The translations under genes were made by a program, and so were the position numbers. From NCBI RefSeq assembly GCF_001888165.1, contig NZ_CP015455.1:1792001-1856000 (forward strand): a stretch of 64,000 nt of DNA, in the 5' to 3' direction. A model generated the notes under the pieces. It saw only the letters and a program-made list of their open reading frames with translations. It ran no database searches and was not told the origin of the DNA. Positions 34,325 to 43,757 of this stretch are shown here, in pieces (position 1 is the first letter of the stretch; every line of letters starts with the position of its first letter). Source of the stretch: Syntrophotalea acetylenica (GTDB lineage: Bacteria; Desulfobacterota; Desulfuromonadia; Desulfuromonadales; Syntrophotaleaceae).

Positions 34325-34366
34325 CCCGATCTTTTGCCTCTACGCGCTGGACTCGAAGTCCTTTGC

Positions 34367-34401
34367 AAAAAAATGGCGTCCCAAACGGACGCCATTTTTT
34401 T
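34367..34401. terminator. Bidirectional terminator between lptG and ahcY
   Basis: A perfect hairpin with A-run and T-run on the two sides (AAAAAAATGGCGTCC / GGACGCCATTTTTTT, five-base loop) lies between two convergent genes. It can serve lptG on the plus strand and ahcY on the minus strand. Confidence 0.92.
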
Positions 34402-34420
34402 GCCCTTTGAAATGACGGGG

Positions 34421-35848
34421 TCAGTAACGGTAGTGATCAGGCTTGAAGGGCCCGTCCGCATCCACCCCGAGGTAAGCGGCCTGCTTCGGAGTCAAACGGG
34501 TCAGCTTTACCCCAAGCTGAGCCAGATGCAGCCGGGCGACCTTTTCATCCAGCTGTTTTGGCAGCACATAAACACGGTTCTCATAGTGGCGAGCGTTCTG
34601 CCACAGCTCGATCTGGGCCAACACCTGATTGGTAAAGGAATTGGACATGACAAAGGACGGGTGCCCTGTCGCGCACCCAAGATTCACCAGCCGCCCCCGT
34701 GCCAGTACCGTTACGCGCTTGCCGTCGGGCCACTCCACCTGATCGACCTGGGGCTTGACTTCATGCACCTTGAGCTGCGGATCATCGTACAATGCATCGA
34801 CCTGAATTTCCGAATCGAAATGTCCGATATTGCAGACAATCGCCTCGTTTTTCATGGCATCCATATGACTGCGGGTGATGACGTCCACATTGCCGGTGGT
34901 GGTGACGAAGACATCCCCCCAGTGGCAGGCATCGTCCATGTCGACGACGGAAAAACCTTCCATTGCGGCCTGAAGTGCACAGATCGGGTCGATTTCCGTG
35001 ACGGACACCAGAGCCCCCATGCCGCGAAATGCCTGGGCACAGCCTTTGCCGACATCTCCGTATCCGAGCACGACACACTTCTTGCCCGCAATCATCACAT
35101 CGGTGGCGCGCTTGATGCCGTCGATCAGCGATTCGCGACAACCATACAAATTATCAAATTTGCTTTTGGTGACAGAATCGTTGACGTTAAAGGCCGGAAA
35201 CAGTAATTCGCCGTTACGGGCCATCTGATAGAGGCGATGCACGCCGGTCGTGGTTTCCTCGCTGACTCCCATCAATCCGGATGCCATGTGCTGCCAATAT
35301 TCGGCGTCGCAAAGCAGCTGCCGGTTCAGCAGCGTGTCCACGATGCTCAACTCCTTATTTTCGCAGGAGATTTCAGGAATCTTGCCGGTACGGGCAAACT
35401 CCCGCTCCCGCGCCACTCCACGATGAATCAGCAGGGTGGCATCACCACCGTCATCAACAATCAGTTGCGGCCCTTGATCATGGGCCAGCGCTTTAAAAGT
35501 GTACTCCCAGTATTCTTCCAGAGATTCGCCCTTGTAGGCAAAAACCGGAATGCCCGCTGCGGCAATGGCGGCCGCGGCGTGATCCTGGGTCGAGAAAATA
35601 TTGCAACTGGCCCAGCGCAGCTCAGCACCGAGGGCCGCCAGCGTTTCGATCAGAACCGCGGTCTGAATGGTCATGTGTAAAGACCCGGTTATGCGCGCGC
35701 CGGCAAGAGGCCTGCTGTCCCGGTATTCTTCACGGATGGCCATGAGTCCGGGCATCTCGGCTTCCGCCATGCGTATTTCACGTCGGCCCCATTCGGCCAG
35801 GCTGATATCCCTGACGATATAACCGCTCGACAATGGTTGCTCTTTCAT
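34421..35848 (-). CDS. ahcY: Adenosylhomocysteinase
   Basis: Splits S-adenosylhomocysteine to homocysteine and adenosine, removing the inhibitor made by SAM-dependent methyltransferases. The 475-residue product has [20 protein letters not shown], the NAD-binding motif [19 protein letters not shown] and the C-terminal [11 protein letters not shown] signature. It contains the extra 40-residue segment typical of long bacterial forms. It lies 47 nt after the ArsR-methyltransferase gene on the same strand, so that regulator probably controls it. Confidence 0.97.
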   Translation of the reverse strand: MKEQPLSSGYIVRDISLAEWGRREIRMAEAEMPGLMAIREEYRDSRPLAGARITGSLHMTIQTAVLIETLAALGAELRWASCNIFSTQDHAAAAIAAAGIPVFAYKGESLEEYWEYTFKALAHDQGPQLIVDDGGDATLLIHRGVAREREFARTGKIPEISCENKELSIVDTLLNRQLLCDAEYWQHMASGLMGVSEETTTGVHRLYQMARNGELLFPAFNVNDSVTKSKFDNLYGCRESLIDGIKRATDVMIAGKKCVVLGYGDVGKGCAQAFRGMGALVSVTEIDPICALQAAMEGFSVVDMDDACHWGDVFVTTTGNVDVITRSHMDAMKNEAIVCNIGHFDSEIQVDALYDDPQLKVHEVKPQVDQVEWPDGKRVTVLARGRLVNLGCATGHPSFVMSNSFTNQVLAQIELWQNARHYENRVYVLPKQLDEKVARLHLAQLGVKLTRLTPKQAAYLGVDADGPFKPDHYRY

Positions 35849-35895
35849 AACGTTCTCCCTTTCAGAAATTAAACAACGCCCAGGCCATGCAATAT

Positions 35896-36834
35896 TTAAG
35901 TGTGTGTCTCCATACCCTGTCGTATCTTAACCGCGGAAAGCAACAGGGTGTCCTGTTCATTGACATTTCCGGACACCCGATTAAAAAAAACCGGCTCAAA
36001 ACCAGCAGCAGCCAGCCATGTTTCCAGTTCCTGCCGTTCGAAACCGAGCCATTGGTCCGCCATTTGCTCTCTGACCCAATCCTGATCATGACGGCACAGG
36101 TCGGCAATACTGATGCCGCCGCCGGCCGGCAGCACCCGGGCCAGTTCGTAAAACACCTGTTGCGGGTGGGGGGCGTGGTGCAGCACCATGTTAAGCACAA
36201 TCCACTGAGCCGCGCCATCCGCCACCGGCAGATGGCGCATTTCTCCCAGGCGCAACTCGACGCCGTCAAGTCCCGCATCGGCAACTCTTTGGCGGGCCAG
36301 TTCGAGCATCCGCGAAGAATGATCCACCCCGATCACCTTCGCTGCGCGGCCGCGCAGGCCGGCCAGAAGATTGCCGGTTCCGACGCCAACTTCAAGGACA
36401 ACGGACACCCGGGGTATGCAAGCCAGCAGTTCCTTTTCGTAATCCGCCATCGGCAGAAGGTTGCGCACCAGATTGTCCCACTGCCGCGCATGTCTGTCGA
36501 AAAAATCCCGGCTTCTGTGCCGCCTCTTCTCCAGAGTCGCCAGCATACGCTCCTTGTCACCCGGGGCGGTTTCCTTTCGAAGCCTGGCCTCGACCACGGA
36601 ACGAATGGCATGAAAAAACGGGTTATCCCCGTCCAGACGGTAGTATCCCCAGGTGCCTTGCCTTTTCACCGACAGCAACCCGACATCCGTAAGTATTTTA
36701 AGGTGATGCGAAACCCTGGATTGTCCGGTCCCGAGAATGCCGGTCAGTTCCTGAACGGTAAACTCGCCGTGAACGAGAACCGCCAGCAGACGCAAGCGGG
36801 TTGGATCGGCCAAGGCTTTGAATGTCGAAAACAT
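35896..36834 (-). CDS. ArsR-family regulator fused to a SAM-dependent methyltransferase domain (SahR-like)
   Basis: A 312-residue two-domain protein. Residues 1-90 form an ArsR-type winged helix ([35 protein letters not shown]). Residues 130-300 form a class I methyltransferase-like domain ([19 protein letters not shown] loop, then [15 protein letters not shown]). Upstream of ahcY and near metK, the likely role is repression of SAM-cycle genes with SAH or SAM as the signal bound in the second domain. This resembles the SahR regulators reported for Proteobacteria (recalled); the exact match is inference. A perfect palindrome overlaps its own promoter. Confidence 0.85.
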   Translation of the reverse strand: MFSTFKALADPTRLRLLAVLVHGEFTVQELTGILGTGQSRVSHHLKILTDVGLLSVKRQGTWGYYRLDGDNPFFHAIRSVVEARLRKETAPGDKERMLATLEKRRHRSRDFFDRHARQWDNLVRNLLPMADYEKELLACIPRVSVVLEVGVGTGNLLAGLRGRAAKVIGVDHSSRMLELARQRVADAGLDGVELRLGEMRHLPVADGAAQWIVLNMVLHHAPHPQQVFYELARVLPAGGGISIADLCRHDQDWVREQMADQWLGFERQELETWLAAAGFEPVFFNRVSGNVNEQDTLLLSAVKIRQGMETHT

Positions 36835-36855
36835 ATATCAAGAATCCCTGTCGGA

Positions 36856-36879
36856 CTATATCAATATGTTTTGATATAG
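36856..36879 (-). promoter_or_regulatory. Palindromic operator upstream of the ArsR-methyltransferase/ahcY operon
   Basis: Perfect inverted repeat CTATATCAA-n6-TTGATATAG. An extra half-site-like TTGATATAT ends at the start codon (near 36835-36843). The palindrome overlaps the -10 box of the promoter, so binding of the ArsR protein should block transcription. Confidence 0.75.
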
Positions 36880-36901
36880 CGAATTTCGCACCACAAGGCA
36901 A
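36873..36901 (-). promoter_or_regulatory. Promoter for the ArsR-methyltransferase/ahcY operon
   Basis: TTGCCT (36896-36901) and TATATC (36873-36878), 17 nt apart on the minus strand. The -10 box lies inside the palindromic operator. Confidence 0.6.
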
Positions 36902-36904
36902 GAA

Positions 36905-36935
36905 AAAAGGCGGCCCCCCGAAGGGAACCGCCCCA
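36905..36935 (-). terminator. Rho-independent terminator after the lipoprotein gene
   Basis: Stem GGCGG-CCC with TTCG loop and GGG-CCGCC, then TTTTTTC on the minus strand, 20 nt after the lipoprotein stop. Confidence 0.85.
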
Positions 36936-36954
36936 GGACAACCCGGATACCCCT

Positions 36955-37686
36955 TTACTGCAGTGGCATCACCACGGTATGCACTTTTCCCGTAGCAACT
37001 TCGCGGACCTGCAGACGCAGTTGAGCGGCTGACTCGGCCTCACCGGGGAAGAACAGAAAGCCCTGAGCGAGACTGCCTGGCTGGATAGCCTCGTTAATCA
37101 GGGATTTGTTGGCCAGATCCCTGGCTATCTGCCGGCCTGCCTCATCGTCGCCGGCACCCTGGGTGCCACCGACAACCGCTCCGCCAGCGCCGCCCACGGC
37201 CGCCCCCTTGAACAGGGCGGAACCGACGTTTTCACCGCTGAGAATGCCAATGGCGGCACCAAGCACCGCTCCCCCGGCTGCACCGAGCATGGCTCCCTTG
37301 CCGCCGCCCTTTGCAATCCGTGCATATTCCGAACTCTGTTCGATACGCATATAGGCGGTGCGGCTGTCGAGCAGATTCCACAGGCTGCCAGTGCTATCGA
37401 TCAGGAAAGATTGCTCGGGAACCACGGTCAATGCCTGTTCACCCTGATTGTCGAAAACCACCTGGACCGGCAGCAGCCCGGCACTGCGGATGTCGAAGCC
37501 GAACGCGCTGATTGCCTCGGATTTATCGACAAACGCCCTGGATGCCAGTTGCGCTCCGGAAACCACTTGCATATTTGCGTAGCTTGATGGAGCCCGGAAC
37601 GGCACTTCCTGACTGCGATAGGCCGAGCACCCCGCCTGCAGTACCGCCAACAGCGCCAGAGATAACATCGAACCGGTAATTTTCAT
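36955..37686 (-). CDS. Putative lipoprotein with glycine-zipper region
   Basis: A 243-residue protein. It starts MKITGSMLSLALLAVLQAGC: a lipoprotein signal with the lipobox LQAGC, cysteine at residue 20, so it should be lipid-anchored. A middle region (about residues 125-180) is rich in glycine and alanine (GAMLGAAGGAVLGAAIGIL, then GAAVGGAGGAVVGG), a glycine-zipper pattern that inserts in or packs against membranes. Flanking parts look like beta-rich domains. The function is unknown. The longer frame starting at 37764 lacks a signal and is not used. It stands alone between metK and the regulator, with its own terminator. Confidence 0.8.
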   Translation of the reverse strand: MKITGSMLSLALLAVLQAGCSAYRSQEVPFRAPSSYANMQVVSGAQLASRAFVDKSEAISAFGFDIRSAGLLPVQVVFDNQGEQALTVVPEQSFLIDSTGSLWNLLDSRTAYMRIEQSSEYARIAKGGGKGAMLGAAGGAVLGAAIGILSGENVGSALFKGAAVGGAGGAVVGGTQGAGDDEAGRQIARDLANKSLINEAIQPGSLAQGFLFFPGEAESAAQLRLQVREVATGKVHTVVMPLQ

Positions 37687-37886
37687 GATCGTCCACCTTT
37701 CCGTTAGCAGATGCGTGTCTGGTTCCGTTCCGTCAAACGATTGCATTCTTGCAGAACTGAGCACTTTTCATTTATCCGCACGATCTGAATTAAACCTATA
37801 TTAGCACATAAATCAGGTCATGGTCGTCACCTGGGCTCGGCAAACCGACAACAGCAATGCAGACAGCACCGCAAACCGTCCAATAC

Positions 37887-37918
37887 AAAAAAGCGAACCG
37901 CAAGGCTCGCTTTTTTGT
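37887..37918 (-). terminator. Rho-independent terminator after metK
   Basis: Stem AAAAAAGCGA...TCGCTTTTTT with a short inner GCC/GGT pairing and TTGC loop, directly after the metK stop on the minus strand. Confidence 0.9.
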
Positions 37919-37926
37919 CGGAAGGA

Positions 37927-39096
37927 TCAGAACCCGGCGCGTTCACGCAGGGAATCGACCCGGTCGATGCGCTCCCAGGTGAAATCCGGCAATTCCCGCC
38001 CGAAGTGTCCATAGGCAGCGGTTTTGTGATAAATGGGGCGCAGCAGGTCGAGACTGCGAATGATGGCGGCCGGGCGCATGTCGAACTCTTCGCGCACGAT
38101 GCGGGCAATATCGTTGGACGGCAGCACACCGGTACCGAAGGTGTTGACCATGATGGAAACAGGTTCGGCCACGCCAATGGCGTAGGCAATCTGAACTTCA
38201 CACTTGCGTGCCAGTTTTGCGGCCACGACATTTTTGGCAATGTAGCGCGCCATATAGGAGGCGCTGCGATCGACCTTGGAGGGATCCTTGCCGGAAAAGG
38301 CCCCGCCGCCATGGGATCCCTGACCACCATAGGTATCGACGATGATTTTCCGGCCCGTCAAACCGCAGTCGCCCTGCGGACCGCCGACGACGAACCGGCC
38401 TGTCGGGTTGACGTAAAACTTGGTGTTCTCATCGAGCATCTCAACCGGAATGACTTTTTTGATAACTTCTTCGATCAGTGCCTCGCGCAACGTCTCGTAA
38501 GACACATCCGGTTCATGCTGGGAAGAGACCACCACCGCATCGACTCTTACCGGCTTGTCGTTGATATACTGAACCGACACCTGGGATTTGCTGTCCGGAC
38601 GCAAAAAAGTCAGCATTCCGCTCTTGCGAACATCGGCCATGCGTTGTGTCAATTGATGGGCATAGGTAATGGGCATCGGCATCAGCACGGACGTTTCGTC
38701 GCAGGCATAACCGAACATCAGCCCCTGGTCGCCGGCCCCCTGCTCCTTGTAGAGCCCCTGCCCTTCGGTAACGCCCTGGGAAATATCCGGGGACTGGCGA
38801 TCGATGGACGTCAGCACCGCGCAGGTTTCCCAGTCGAAACCCATGGCGGAATCGTTGTAGCCGATGTCCCGGATAACGTCACGGACCACATTGGGATAGT
38901 TGACGACAGCGTTGGTGGTAATTTCTCCGGCGACAATGGCCATCCCCGTGGTAACCATCGTTTCACAGGCGACACGGCTGTGCGGATCCTGAGCGAGGAT
39001 GGCATCAAGAATCGCGTCGGATACCTGGTCGGCCACCTTGTCGGGGTGCCCTTCGCTTACGGATTCGGAGGTAAAAAGAAAATCGGTCATAGGCAT
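37927..39096 (-). CDS. metK: S-adenosylmethionine synthase
   Basis: Makes SAM from methionine and ATP. The 389-residue product has [56 protein letters not shown] and [15 protein letters not shown], the standard metK signatures. The ATG at 39096 has GGAGG eight bases upstream. It is a single-gene unit with its own promoter and terminator. No SAM riboswitch is visible ahead of it. Confidence 0.98.
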   Translation of the reverse strand: MPMTDFLFTSESVSEGHPDKVADQVSDAILDAILAQDPHSRVACETMVTTGMAIVAGEITTNAVVNYPNVVRDVIRDIGYNDSAMGFDWETCAVLTSIDRQSPDISQGVTEGQGLYKEQGAGDQGLMFGYACDETSVLMPMPITYAHQLTQRMADVRKSGMLTFLRPDSKSQVSVQYINDKPVRVDAVVVSSQHEPDVSYETLREALIEEVIKKVIPVEMLDENTKFYVNPTGRFVVGGPQGDCGLTGRKIIVDTYGGQGSHGGGAFSGKDPSKVDRSASYMARYIAKNVVAAKLARKCEVQIAYAIGVAEPVSIMVNTFGTGVLPSNDIARIVREEFDMRPAAIIRSLDLLRPIYHKTAAYGHFGRELPDFTWERIDRVDSLRERAGF

Positions 39097-39134
39097 GAGA
39101 AAGCCCTCCTGGTAAGTATTTTGAAGAATGCTGA

Positions 39135-39163
39135 ATCTTAAGTAGCGACGTGGGACCTGTCAA
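39135..39163 (-). promoter_or_regulatory. Sigma-70 promoter for metK
   Basis: TTGACA (39158-39163) and TAAGAT (39135-39140), 17 nt apart on the minus strand, about 40 nt before the start codon. No copy of the TTGATATAG operator overlaps it. Confidence 0.75.
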
Positions 39164-39177
39164 GCTTTTACGCTGTA

Positions 39178-40953
39178 TCATTCGCCGCCAACTGCGGTCG
39201 GGTGGCTGAAAAGCGAGGGGAACCGTTTGTTCATTTCTCCTGCGAGACGACGGGCTGCCTCGGGAGCCGACCCCAGTTCGAACAGTTCTTCGACAAGCCT
39301 CTCGGCCTCGGGTCGGTGAACCTGACGTATGATCCGCTTGACCTGGGAGATATAGGGGGCATTCATGGACCATTCATCAAAACCGAGACCGAGCAAAACC
39401 AGCGCATAGAGGGGGTCGCCGGCCATTTCGCCACAGATACCGACCATGACGCCTGCCTGTTTTGCCGCATCACAGATCATCCGCAGAGTCCGCAAAATGG
39501 CTGGATGCAGGGGTTCGAAAAGATAGGCCACATGTTCGTTGCCGCGATCCACGGCCAGACAGTACTGAATCAGATCGTTGGTTCCCACGGAAAGAAAATC
39601 GACTTCACGAGCCAGCAATTCGGTGACCAGGGCCGCTGCGGGGGTCTCGATCATGATGCCGATCTCGATGTCAGGGTCGAAAGCATGCCCTTCCGCGACC
39701 AACTCCTGCCTGATTTCCTGAAGCAGGCACTTGCAGCTTTTTATCTCCGCCACGCCGGTAATCATGGGGAACAGGATGCGCGCATTGCCAAACGCGGAAG
39801 CCCTGAGGATGGCCCGCAACTGGACCTTGAACAGATTCTTTTCTTTCAGGGAAAAGCGGATCGCGCGCAACCCCATGGCCGGATTCGCTTCGTCGGAAAG
39901 ATCGATGCCGGAAACCAGTTTGTCGCCTCCGACATCCAGGGTGCGAATGGTCACCGGGTGCGGGGCCATGCTTTCGATGATCTGTCGGTAAGCGCTCAGT
40001 TGTTCTTCTTCGGATGGCACATGATTGCGCTTCATGTAAAGAAATTCGGTACGGAACAACCCCACACCCTGCGCCCCTTCGCGCAGGGCAATCGGCACCT
40101 CCTCCGCAATTTCGATATTGCTGCGCAGCACCACTCGGTGACCGTCCAGGGTAACGGCTTCAAGTCCCCGGAAATAAGTCAGTTCCTCGGCCTGGTATTC
40201 ATAAAACCGCTTCTTTTCAAGGTACTCACGGAAGGTGTCATGGGAGGGGTTGAGCACCACCGTTCCGGTGCTGCCGTCAATAATGACAGGCATGCCCTCC
40301 CGCACGCGGGAAGTGACATTTTCGAGTCCGACCACCGCGGGGATTCCAAGGGAACGGGCGAGAATCGTCGTATGGGAGGTTCTGCCCCCCAGGTCCGTGA
40401 CAAAACCGATAATCCGCGCCTTGTCCATCTGCATCGTGTCGGTGGGCGAAATATCGTGGGCCACGATAACGGATTTACGCTCGATGTCGGCCAGGGATTG
40501 CTGAGAAACGCCTACCAGATTGCGAAGAACGCGCTCCCCCACCGAATCGATGTCGGAGCGGCGTTCCCGGAGGTATTCGTCGTCAATGGTATCGAAAACG
40601 GCGCGAAACTTCCCAAGAACCCTCAGCAGGGCGCCCTCGGCATTGATCCGGTTCCTGCGGATAACAGCGATGGTTTCATCGACCAGCATGGGATCCTTCA
40701 GGATCATCAGGTGCGTGTCGATGATATGCAGATGCTCGGCAATATGGGGATCGGCAACACGATTTTTGACGTCCTCCAGTTCTTGCCGGGAACGCTGCAG
40801 AGCTTTTTCGAACAATCGGATTTCAGCATCGAGTTCGCCGGGTTCGACCGCCCTCTCAACAGCCGACATGCGCCTGCGATCCACCACATAGGCGGAGCCG
40901 ATGGCGATGCCCGGTGAAGCGCCGATGCCTACAAGAAAAACGTCCTGCATCAT
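39178..40953 (-). CDS. ptsI: Phosphoenolpyruvate-protein phosphotransferase (PTS enzyme I)
   Basis: Moves phosphate from PEP to HPr. The 591-residue product has the N-terminal HPr-binding domain, the phospho-histidine motif GGRTSHTTILARSLGIPAVVG near residue 195, the PEP-binding barrel (GLFRTEFLYM) and the catalytic cysteine in VGICGEMAGDP. The ATG at 40953 (MMQDVFLVG) has GGGGAG seven bases upstream. It starts one base after the ptsH stop, last gene of the PTS cluster. Confidence 0.97.
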   Translation of the reverse strand: MMQDVFLVGIGASPGIAIGSAYVVDRRRMSAVERAVEPGELDAEIRLFEKALQRSRQELEDVKNRVADPHIAEHLHIIDTHLMILKDPMLVDETIAVIRRNRINAEGALLRVLGKFRAVFDTIDDEYLRERRSDIDSVGERVLRNLVGVSQQSLADIERKSVIVAHDISPTDTMQMDKARIIGFVTDLGGRTSHTTILARSLGIPAVVGLENVTSRVREGMPVIIDGSTGTVVLNPSHDTFREYLEKKRFYEYQAEELTYFRGLEAVTLDGHRVVLRSNIEIAEEVPIALREGAQGVGLFRTEFLYMKRNHVPSEEEQLSAYRQIIESMAPHPVTIRTLDVGGDKLVSGIDLSDEANPAMGLRAIRFSLKEKNLFKVQLRAILRASAFGNARILFPMITGVAEIKSCKCLLQEIRQELVAEGHAFDPDIEIGIMIETPAAALVTELLAREVDFLSVGTNDLIQYCLAVDRGNEHVAYLFEPLHPAILRTLRMICDAAKQAGVMVGICGEMAGDPLYALVLLGLGFDEWSMNAPYISQVKRIIRQVHRPEAERLVEELFELGSAPEAARRLAGEMNKRFPSLFSHPTAVGGE

Positions 40954-40954
40954 C

Positions 40955-41221
40955 TCACTGCTCCCCAAACCCATCCTGGATCAATTGCCCGAGGGATTCC
41001 ATGGCCTGGCAGGCATCCGGGCCGGAGGTCGTAACCTCGATATGCGTCCCCTGGGCCGCCGCAAGCATCAATATCCCCATAATACTTTTACCGCTGACTT
41101 CCTCACCATCCTTGGAGACCGTGACCTCGGCCTCGAACCTGGCGGCTGTCTTCACGAACAGGGCCGCCGCCCTGGCATGCAATCCCAGCTTATTGACAAT
41201 AATAAAAGACTGTTTTTCCAT
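40955..41221 (-). CDS. ptsH: Phosphocarrier protein HPr
   Basis: An 88-residue HPr. The phosphorylated histidine is in NKLGLHARAAALFVKTAARF (His at residue 15) and the regulatory serine in EVSGKSIMGILML (Ser near residue 46). It starts by one-base overlap with the IID stop (TGATG). The frame upstream in the same phase is shadow. The serine motif matches the HprK target site although no hprK gene is seen near ptsN and rapZ. Confidence 0.95.
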   Translation of the reverse strand: MEKQSFIIVNKLGLHARAAALFVKTAARFEAEVTVSKDGEEVSGKSIMGILMLAAAQGTHIEVTTSGPDACQAMESLGQLIQDGFGEQ

Positions 41222-41991
41222 CAAAATCCCACACTGGCGCATACATGTGATCCAATCCAGACCAACAACACCACACCGGTCAGCATCGCAAGCGAGGATA
41301 ATCCGCGCCGGACCAGCCACCCGACCATAACCATAACAGGTACCACAAGCCAGCCCCAGTGGCCGGGTTGCCGGACAGATTCCAGTCCAGAAAAGGTTAT
41401 CCAGGCCGACACCCCTCCCAGAACCATGACCAGAATGGCGCGCAAACGGTAAGCAAGATCCGACAGACCCCATCGATGCAGCTTGTCGACAATTCTGTAA
41501 CCTCTCCGGTATCCCTGCCAGAAACCGTAAATCCGCAAACCGCAGGATGGCGCATTGTACAAAAGCAAAAAAACCGCGACACTCCACCAGAAACCGGCAA
41601 GTGCCAACCCGACGGCAATGCTGGCCGCCAAAGGCCGCAGTGTTCCCCAGAAAAAACTGTCTCCCATGGCGGCGCAGGGGCCAGCCAGAACGGACTTGAA
41701 CTCCGCCACCTCCATCTCGGGTGCCTGTCCCTGGCTTATCCGTTCTTCGAGGTGCAGACTGGCGCCAAGTACCGGCAAAGCTAACACCGGATGGGTATTG
41801 AAATAATCAAGATGACGCCGGCAAACCCGCTGCAGGTCCGCACCTTGATAAAGGACGCGCAAGCCGGGAAACAGGGCGAAAAGAAACCCCAGGTTCTGCA
41901 TGCGCCCGAAATTCCAACTGGCTTGCAAAAACCAGCCGCGCAACGCAACCCGCCAGAGGATCCATCCGGTAATCTTCCGCGACAGGGCCAT
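41221..41991 (-). CDS. PTS mannose/sorbose-family enzyme IID
   Basis: A 256-residue membrane protein of the EIID family: WFLQASWNFGRMQNLGFLFAL near the start, then FNTHPVLALPVLGASLHLEER, GPCAAMGDSFFWGTLRPLAA and several C-terminal membrane segments. IID and IIC together form the sugar channel of mannose-type PTS. It lies in the order IIA, IIB, IIC, IID, ptsH, ptsI, almost without gaps. The sugar is unknown. Confidence 0.9.
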   Translation of the reverse strand: MALSRKITGWILWRVALRGWFLQASWNFGRMQNLGFLFALFPGLRVLYQGADLQRVCRRHLDYFNTHPVLALPVLGASLHLEERISQGQAPEMEVAEFKSVLAGPCAAMGDSFFWGTLRPLAASIAVGLALAGFWWSVAVFLLLYNAPSCGLRIYGFWQGYRRGYRIVDKLHRWGLSDLAYRLRAILVMVLGGVSAWITFSGLESVRQPGHWGWLVVPVMVMVGWLVRRGLSSLAMLTGVVLLVWIGSHVCASVGF

Positions 41992-41994
41992 GGC

Positions 41995-42692
41995 TTATCC
42001 CGAAACCAGCAGCAGACTGTAAACGACCATAAAGCTCAAAACGTAAAAGCACGCGGATTTGCGGAAGTTCACGGTGCCGAGACAAGCCGCGATGCCGGCC
42101 AGCGGCACGGCCATGCGTAACCACGGGGAGATGTCTGTCGGCCCGGAGGCAAGAACAGGTGTAAAAACCCTGATCCCTACAAAACCGCCAAGAAGAACCA
42201 CCCCCAATGTCAAAAGCGATGCCATTCCGAAATGCAGCGCGCCCTGAAGATGCAGCCAGTTCACCACCCCATAGCGCTGCTCATCGAGAGCCTGCTGGGC
42301 ACGCATCCACAGACATTCATTCCGACGCCGGGCAAGACGATCAAAAAAACCGCCGATCCTGCCGAAGGGCAATGCTGCCAGCAAGCAGAGGATGGAAAAC
42401 GCCGTTGCGGGGACCGGCGGTCCCGGATACTGGGTTATGGCAAGAAAGGTACAGCCGATGGCGACCTGGGTATCGTCGGGGGGATCGAGGCGCCAACAGG
42501 GATCCGTCCCAACCACAACAATTCGAGAAAAGCGCCGATTTCCAATCCGATGGCCGCATTACCAAGCAGCCATCCAGCCAGTGGCGCCGCCACGATTGGC
42601 CGGGAAATCATCAGCTGCAATACCGCAGTCCGATCCAGGCCGGCAAGCAGGGAAACGGCGGCAGCTGTGCAGAGGGAAGATCCGATTGTCAT
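41995..42692 (-). CDS. PTS mannose/sorbose-family enzyme IIC, frame broken by one missing base
   Basis: The EII-Sor family channel subunit. The first frame (from the ATG at 42692, with AGGCAGGT upstream) gives membrane segments and LEIGAFLELLWLGRIPVGAS, then drifts at IPPTIPR and stops at 42435. The other frame continues PPDDTQVAIGCTFLAITQYP and four more hydrophobic segments to 41995. The break is at a run of six C on the minus strand (42478-42483); seven would join the two into a 232-residue IIC with the joint IPPDDTQ, as in relatives. It follows IIB by seven bases. Confidence 0.85.
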
Positions 42693-42699
42693 ACCTGCC

Positions 42700-43182
42700 T
42701 TATTTCAGCTTGATTGCGTTGCGCCAGCTTCGTTTGCGGTCCGAGGGAACGCACTGCAAGTCGATCTTTACGCCGCAGGATTCGAGCTCGGAAAGGTTTG
42801 CAATATCTTCGGGATCCAGGGTAACGGTGCATCCCAACTGAAACGCACCTTCGGGCCGATGAAGATTGCCGAGATTGAGTTTCGAAAAATGCAGGCCCAG
42901 CCGATAGGCCCGCAGGGCATCTGCCGGGCTGGCGAAAAGAACCAGGACCCGCAGTGTCTCGTTATCCCGGGACGCGACAAATTTTGCCGATTCTTCGACA
43001 GATTCGATCAATACCTGGATGCCGCGCGGCACGGAAGCGGTCATGAGTCGCTTGCGGATATCTTCGGCGGCCACTTCGTTATTGGCGACAACGATGCAAT
43101 TGGCACGAGTGTCGGGTATCCAGGCTTCAAGAACCTGACCGTGGATCAGTCGATTGTCGATACGTGCCAGTACCAAGCTCAT
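42700..43182 (-). CDS. PTS mannose/sorbose-family enzyme IIB
   Basis: A 160-residue cytoplasmic IIB. It starts MSLVLARIDNRLIHGQVLEA, in which His-15 is the phosphorylated residue, and continues with the family pattern (CIVVANNEVAAED, LGNLHRPEGAFQLGCTVTLD). The ATG at 43182 has GGATGG upstream. The longer frame back to 43344 has no match. It hands phosphate from IIA to the sugar at the IIC-IID channel. Confidence 0.92.
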   Translation of the reverse strand: MSLVLARIDNRLIHGQVLEAWIPDTRANCIVVANNEVAAEDIRKRLMTASVPRGIQVLIESVEESAKFVASRDNETLRVLVLFASPADALRAYRLGLHFSKLNLGNLHRPEGAFQLGCTVTLDPEDIANLSELESCGVKIDLQCVPSDRKRSWRNAIKLK

Positions 43183-43349
43183 AAACAAACCATCCGCCAA
43201 GGCTATCTGGTTTTCATCCGGAAACGACCCTTTTCCACCGTGGCGGCGTCCATCCGCAGGCTTGCTTGCGCGGCGTACCGATGTACGCCTTCGCGCAACC
43301 CCTTGATTTCCTGGCCGCAACGAAAAAAGGCTCGTTTCCCACATGGATA

Positions 43350-43757
43350 CTATCTGGCAAGAATATCGCTTGCCAGTAAAATACTCTGCTGCCCGCAGTC
43401 CCTCAAGAGCACCGCAAGTTCCCCCAGGGAACGACCAGGACGCTCCTGGGAAGCTCTGAGAAGCATGGGGAGGTTCACGCCACTGAGCACATCGACAACC
43501 CCCTGCTCGAGAAACGAAAAACCGATGTTGGAAGGCGTTCCGCCGAACATATCCGTTAACACCAGCACCCCGTCACCATCCCGTCCCGCCTCTTCGATGG
43601 CCCGCTGAAAACGTTTGCGAATCTCGTCGGGGCCTTCACCGCGCCCGATATGCACCACCGCGACACGGGACAAGGGTCCGAGAATCATTTCAGCCGTCCT
43701 GACAAGTTCACCCGCCAGGCCGCTATGTGTCGCCAGGACCAGACCTACCACGGTCAC
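43350..43757 (-). CDS. PTS mannose/fructose-family enzyme IIA
   Basis: A 135-residue EIIA-Man type domain. It shows VVGLVLATHSGLAGELVRTA, with His-10 as the phosphorylation site, and VLVLTDMFGGTPSNIGF. It starts directly after rapZ (43758). In Desulfuromonadales such a IIA is often found behind rapZ as part of the regulatory PTS (recalled), but here IIB, IIC and IID follow. Confidence 0.93.
   Translation of the reverse strand: MTVVGLVLATHSGLAGELVRTAEMILGPLSRVAVVHIGRGEGPDEIRKRFQRAIEEAGRDGDGVLVLTDMFGGTPSNIGFSFLEQGVVDVLSGVNLPMLLRASQERPGRSLGELAVLLRDCGQQSILLASDILAR

Noticed and set aside
39097-39177. SAM riboswitch ahead of metK
   Set aside because: The leader is only about 40 nt from the promoter to the start codon and has no suitable stems.
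39202-40917. 571-codon plus-strand open frame
   Set aside because: Complement of ptsI; no recognisable domain.
43231-43349. In-frame continuation after the PTS IIA stop, ending TVEKGRFRMKTR
   Set aside because: Only a TTG with a badly placed ribosome site could start it; about 31 codons, no family. Possibly a remnant, but not supported.
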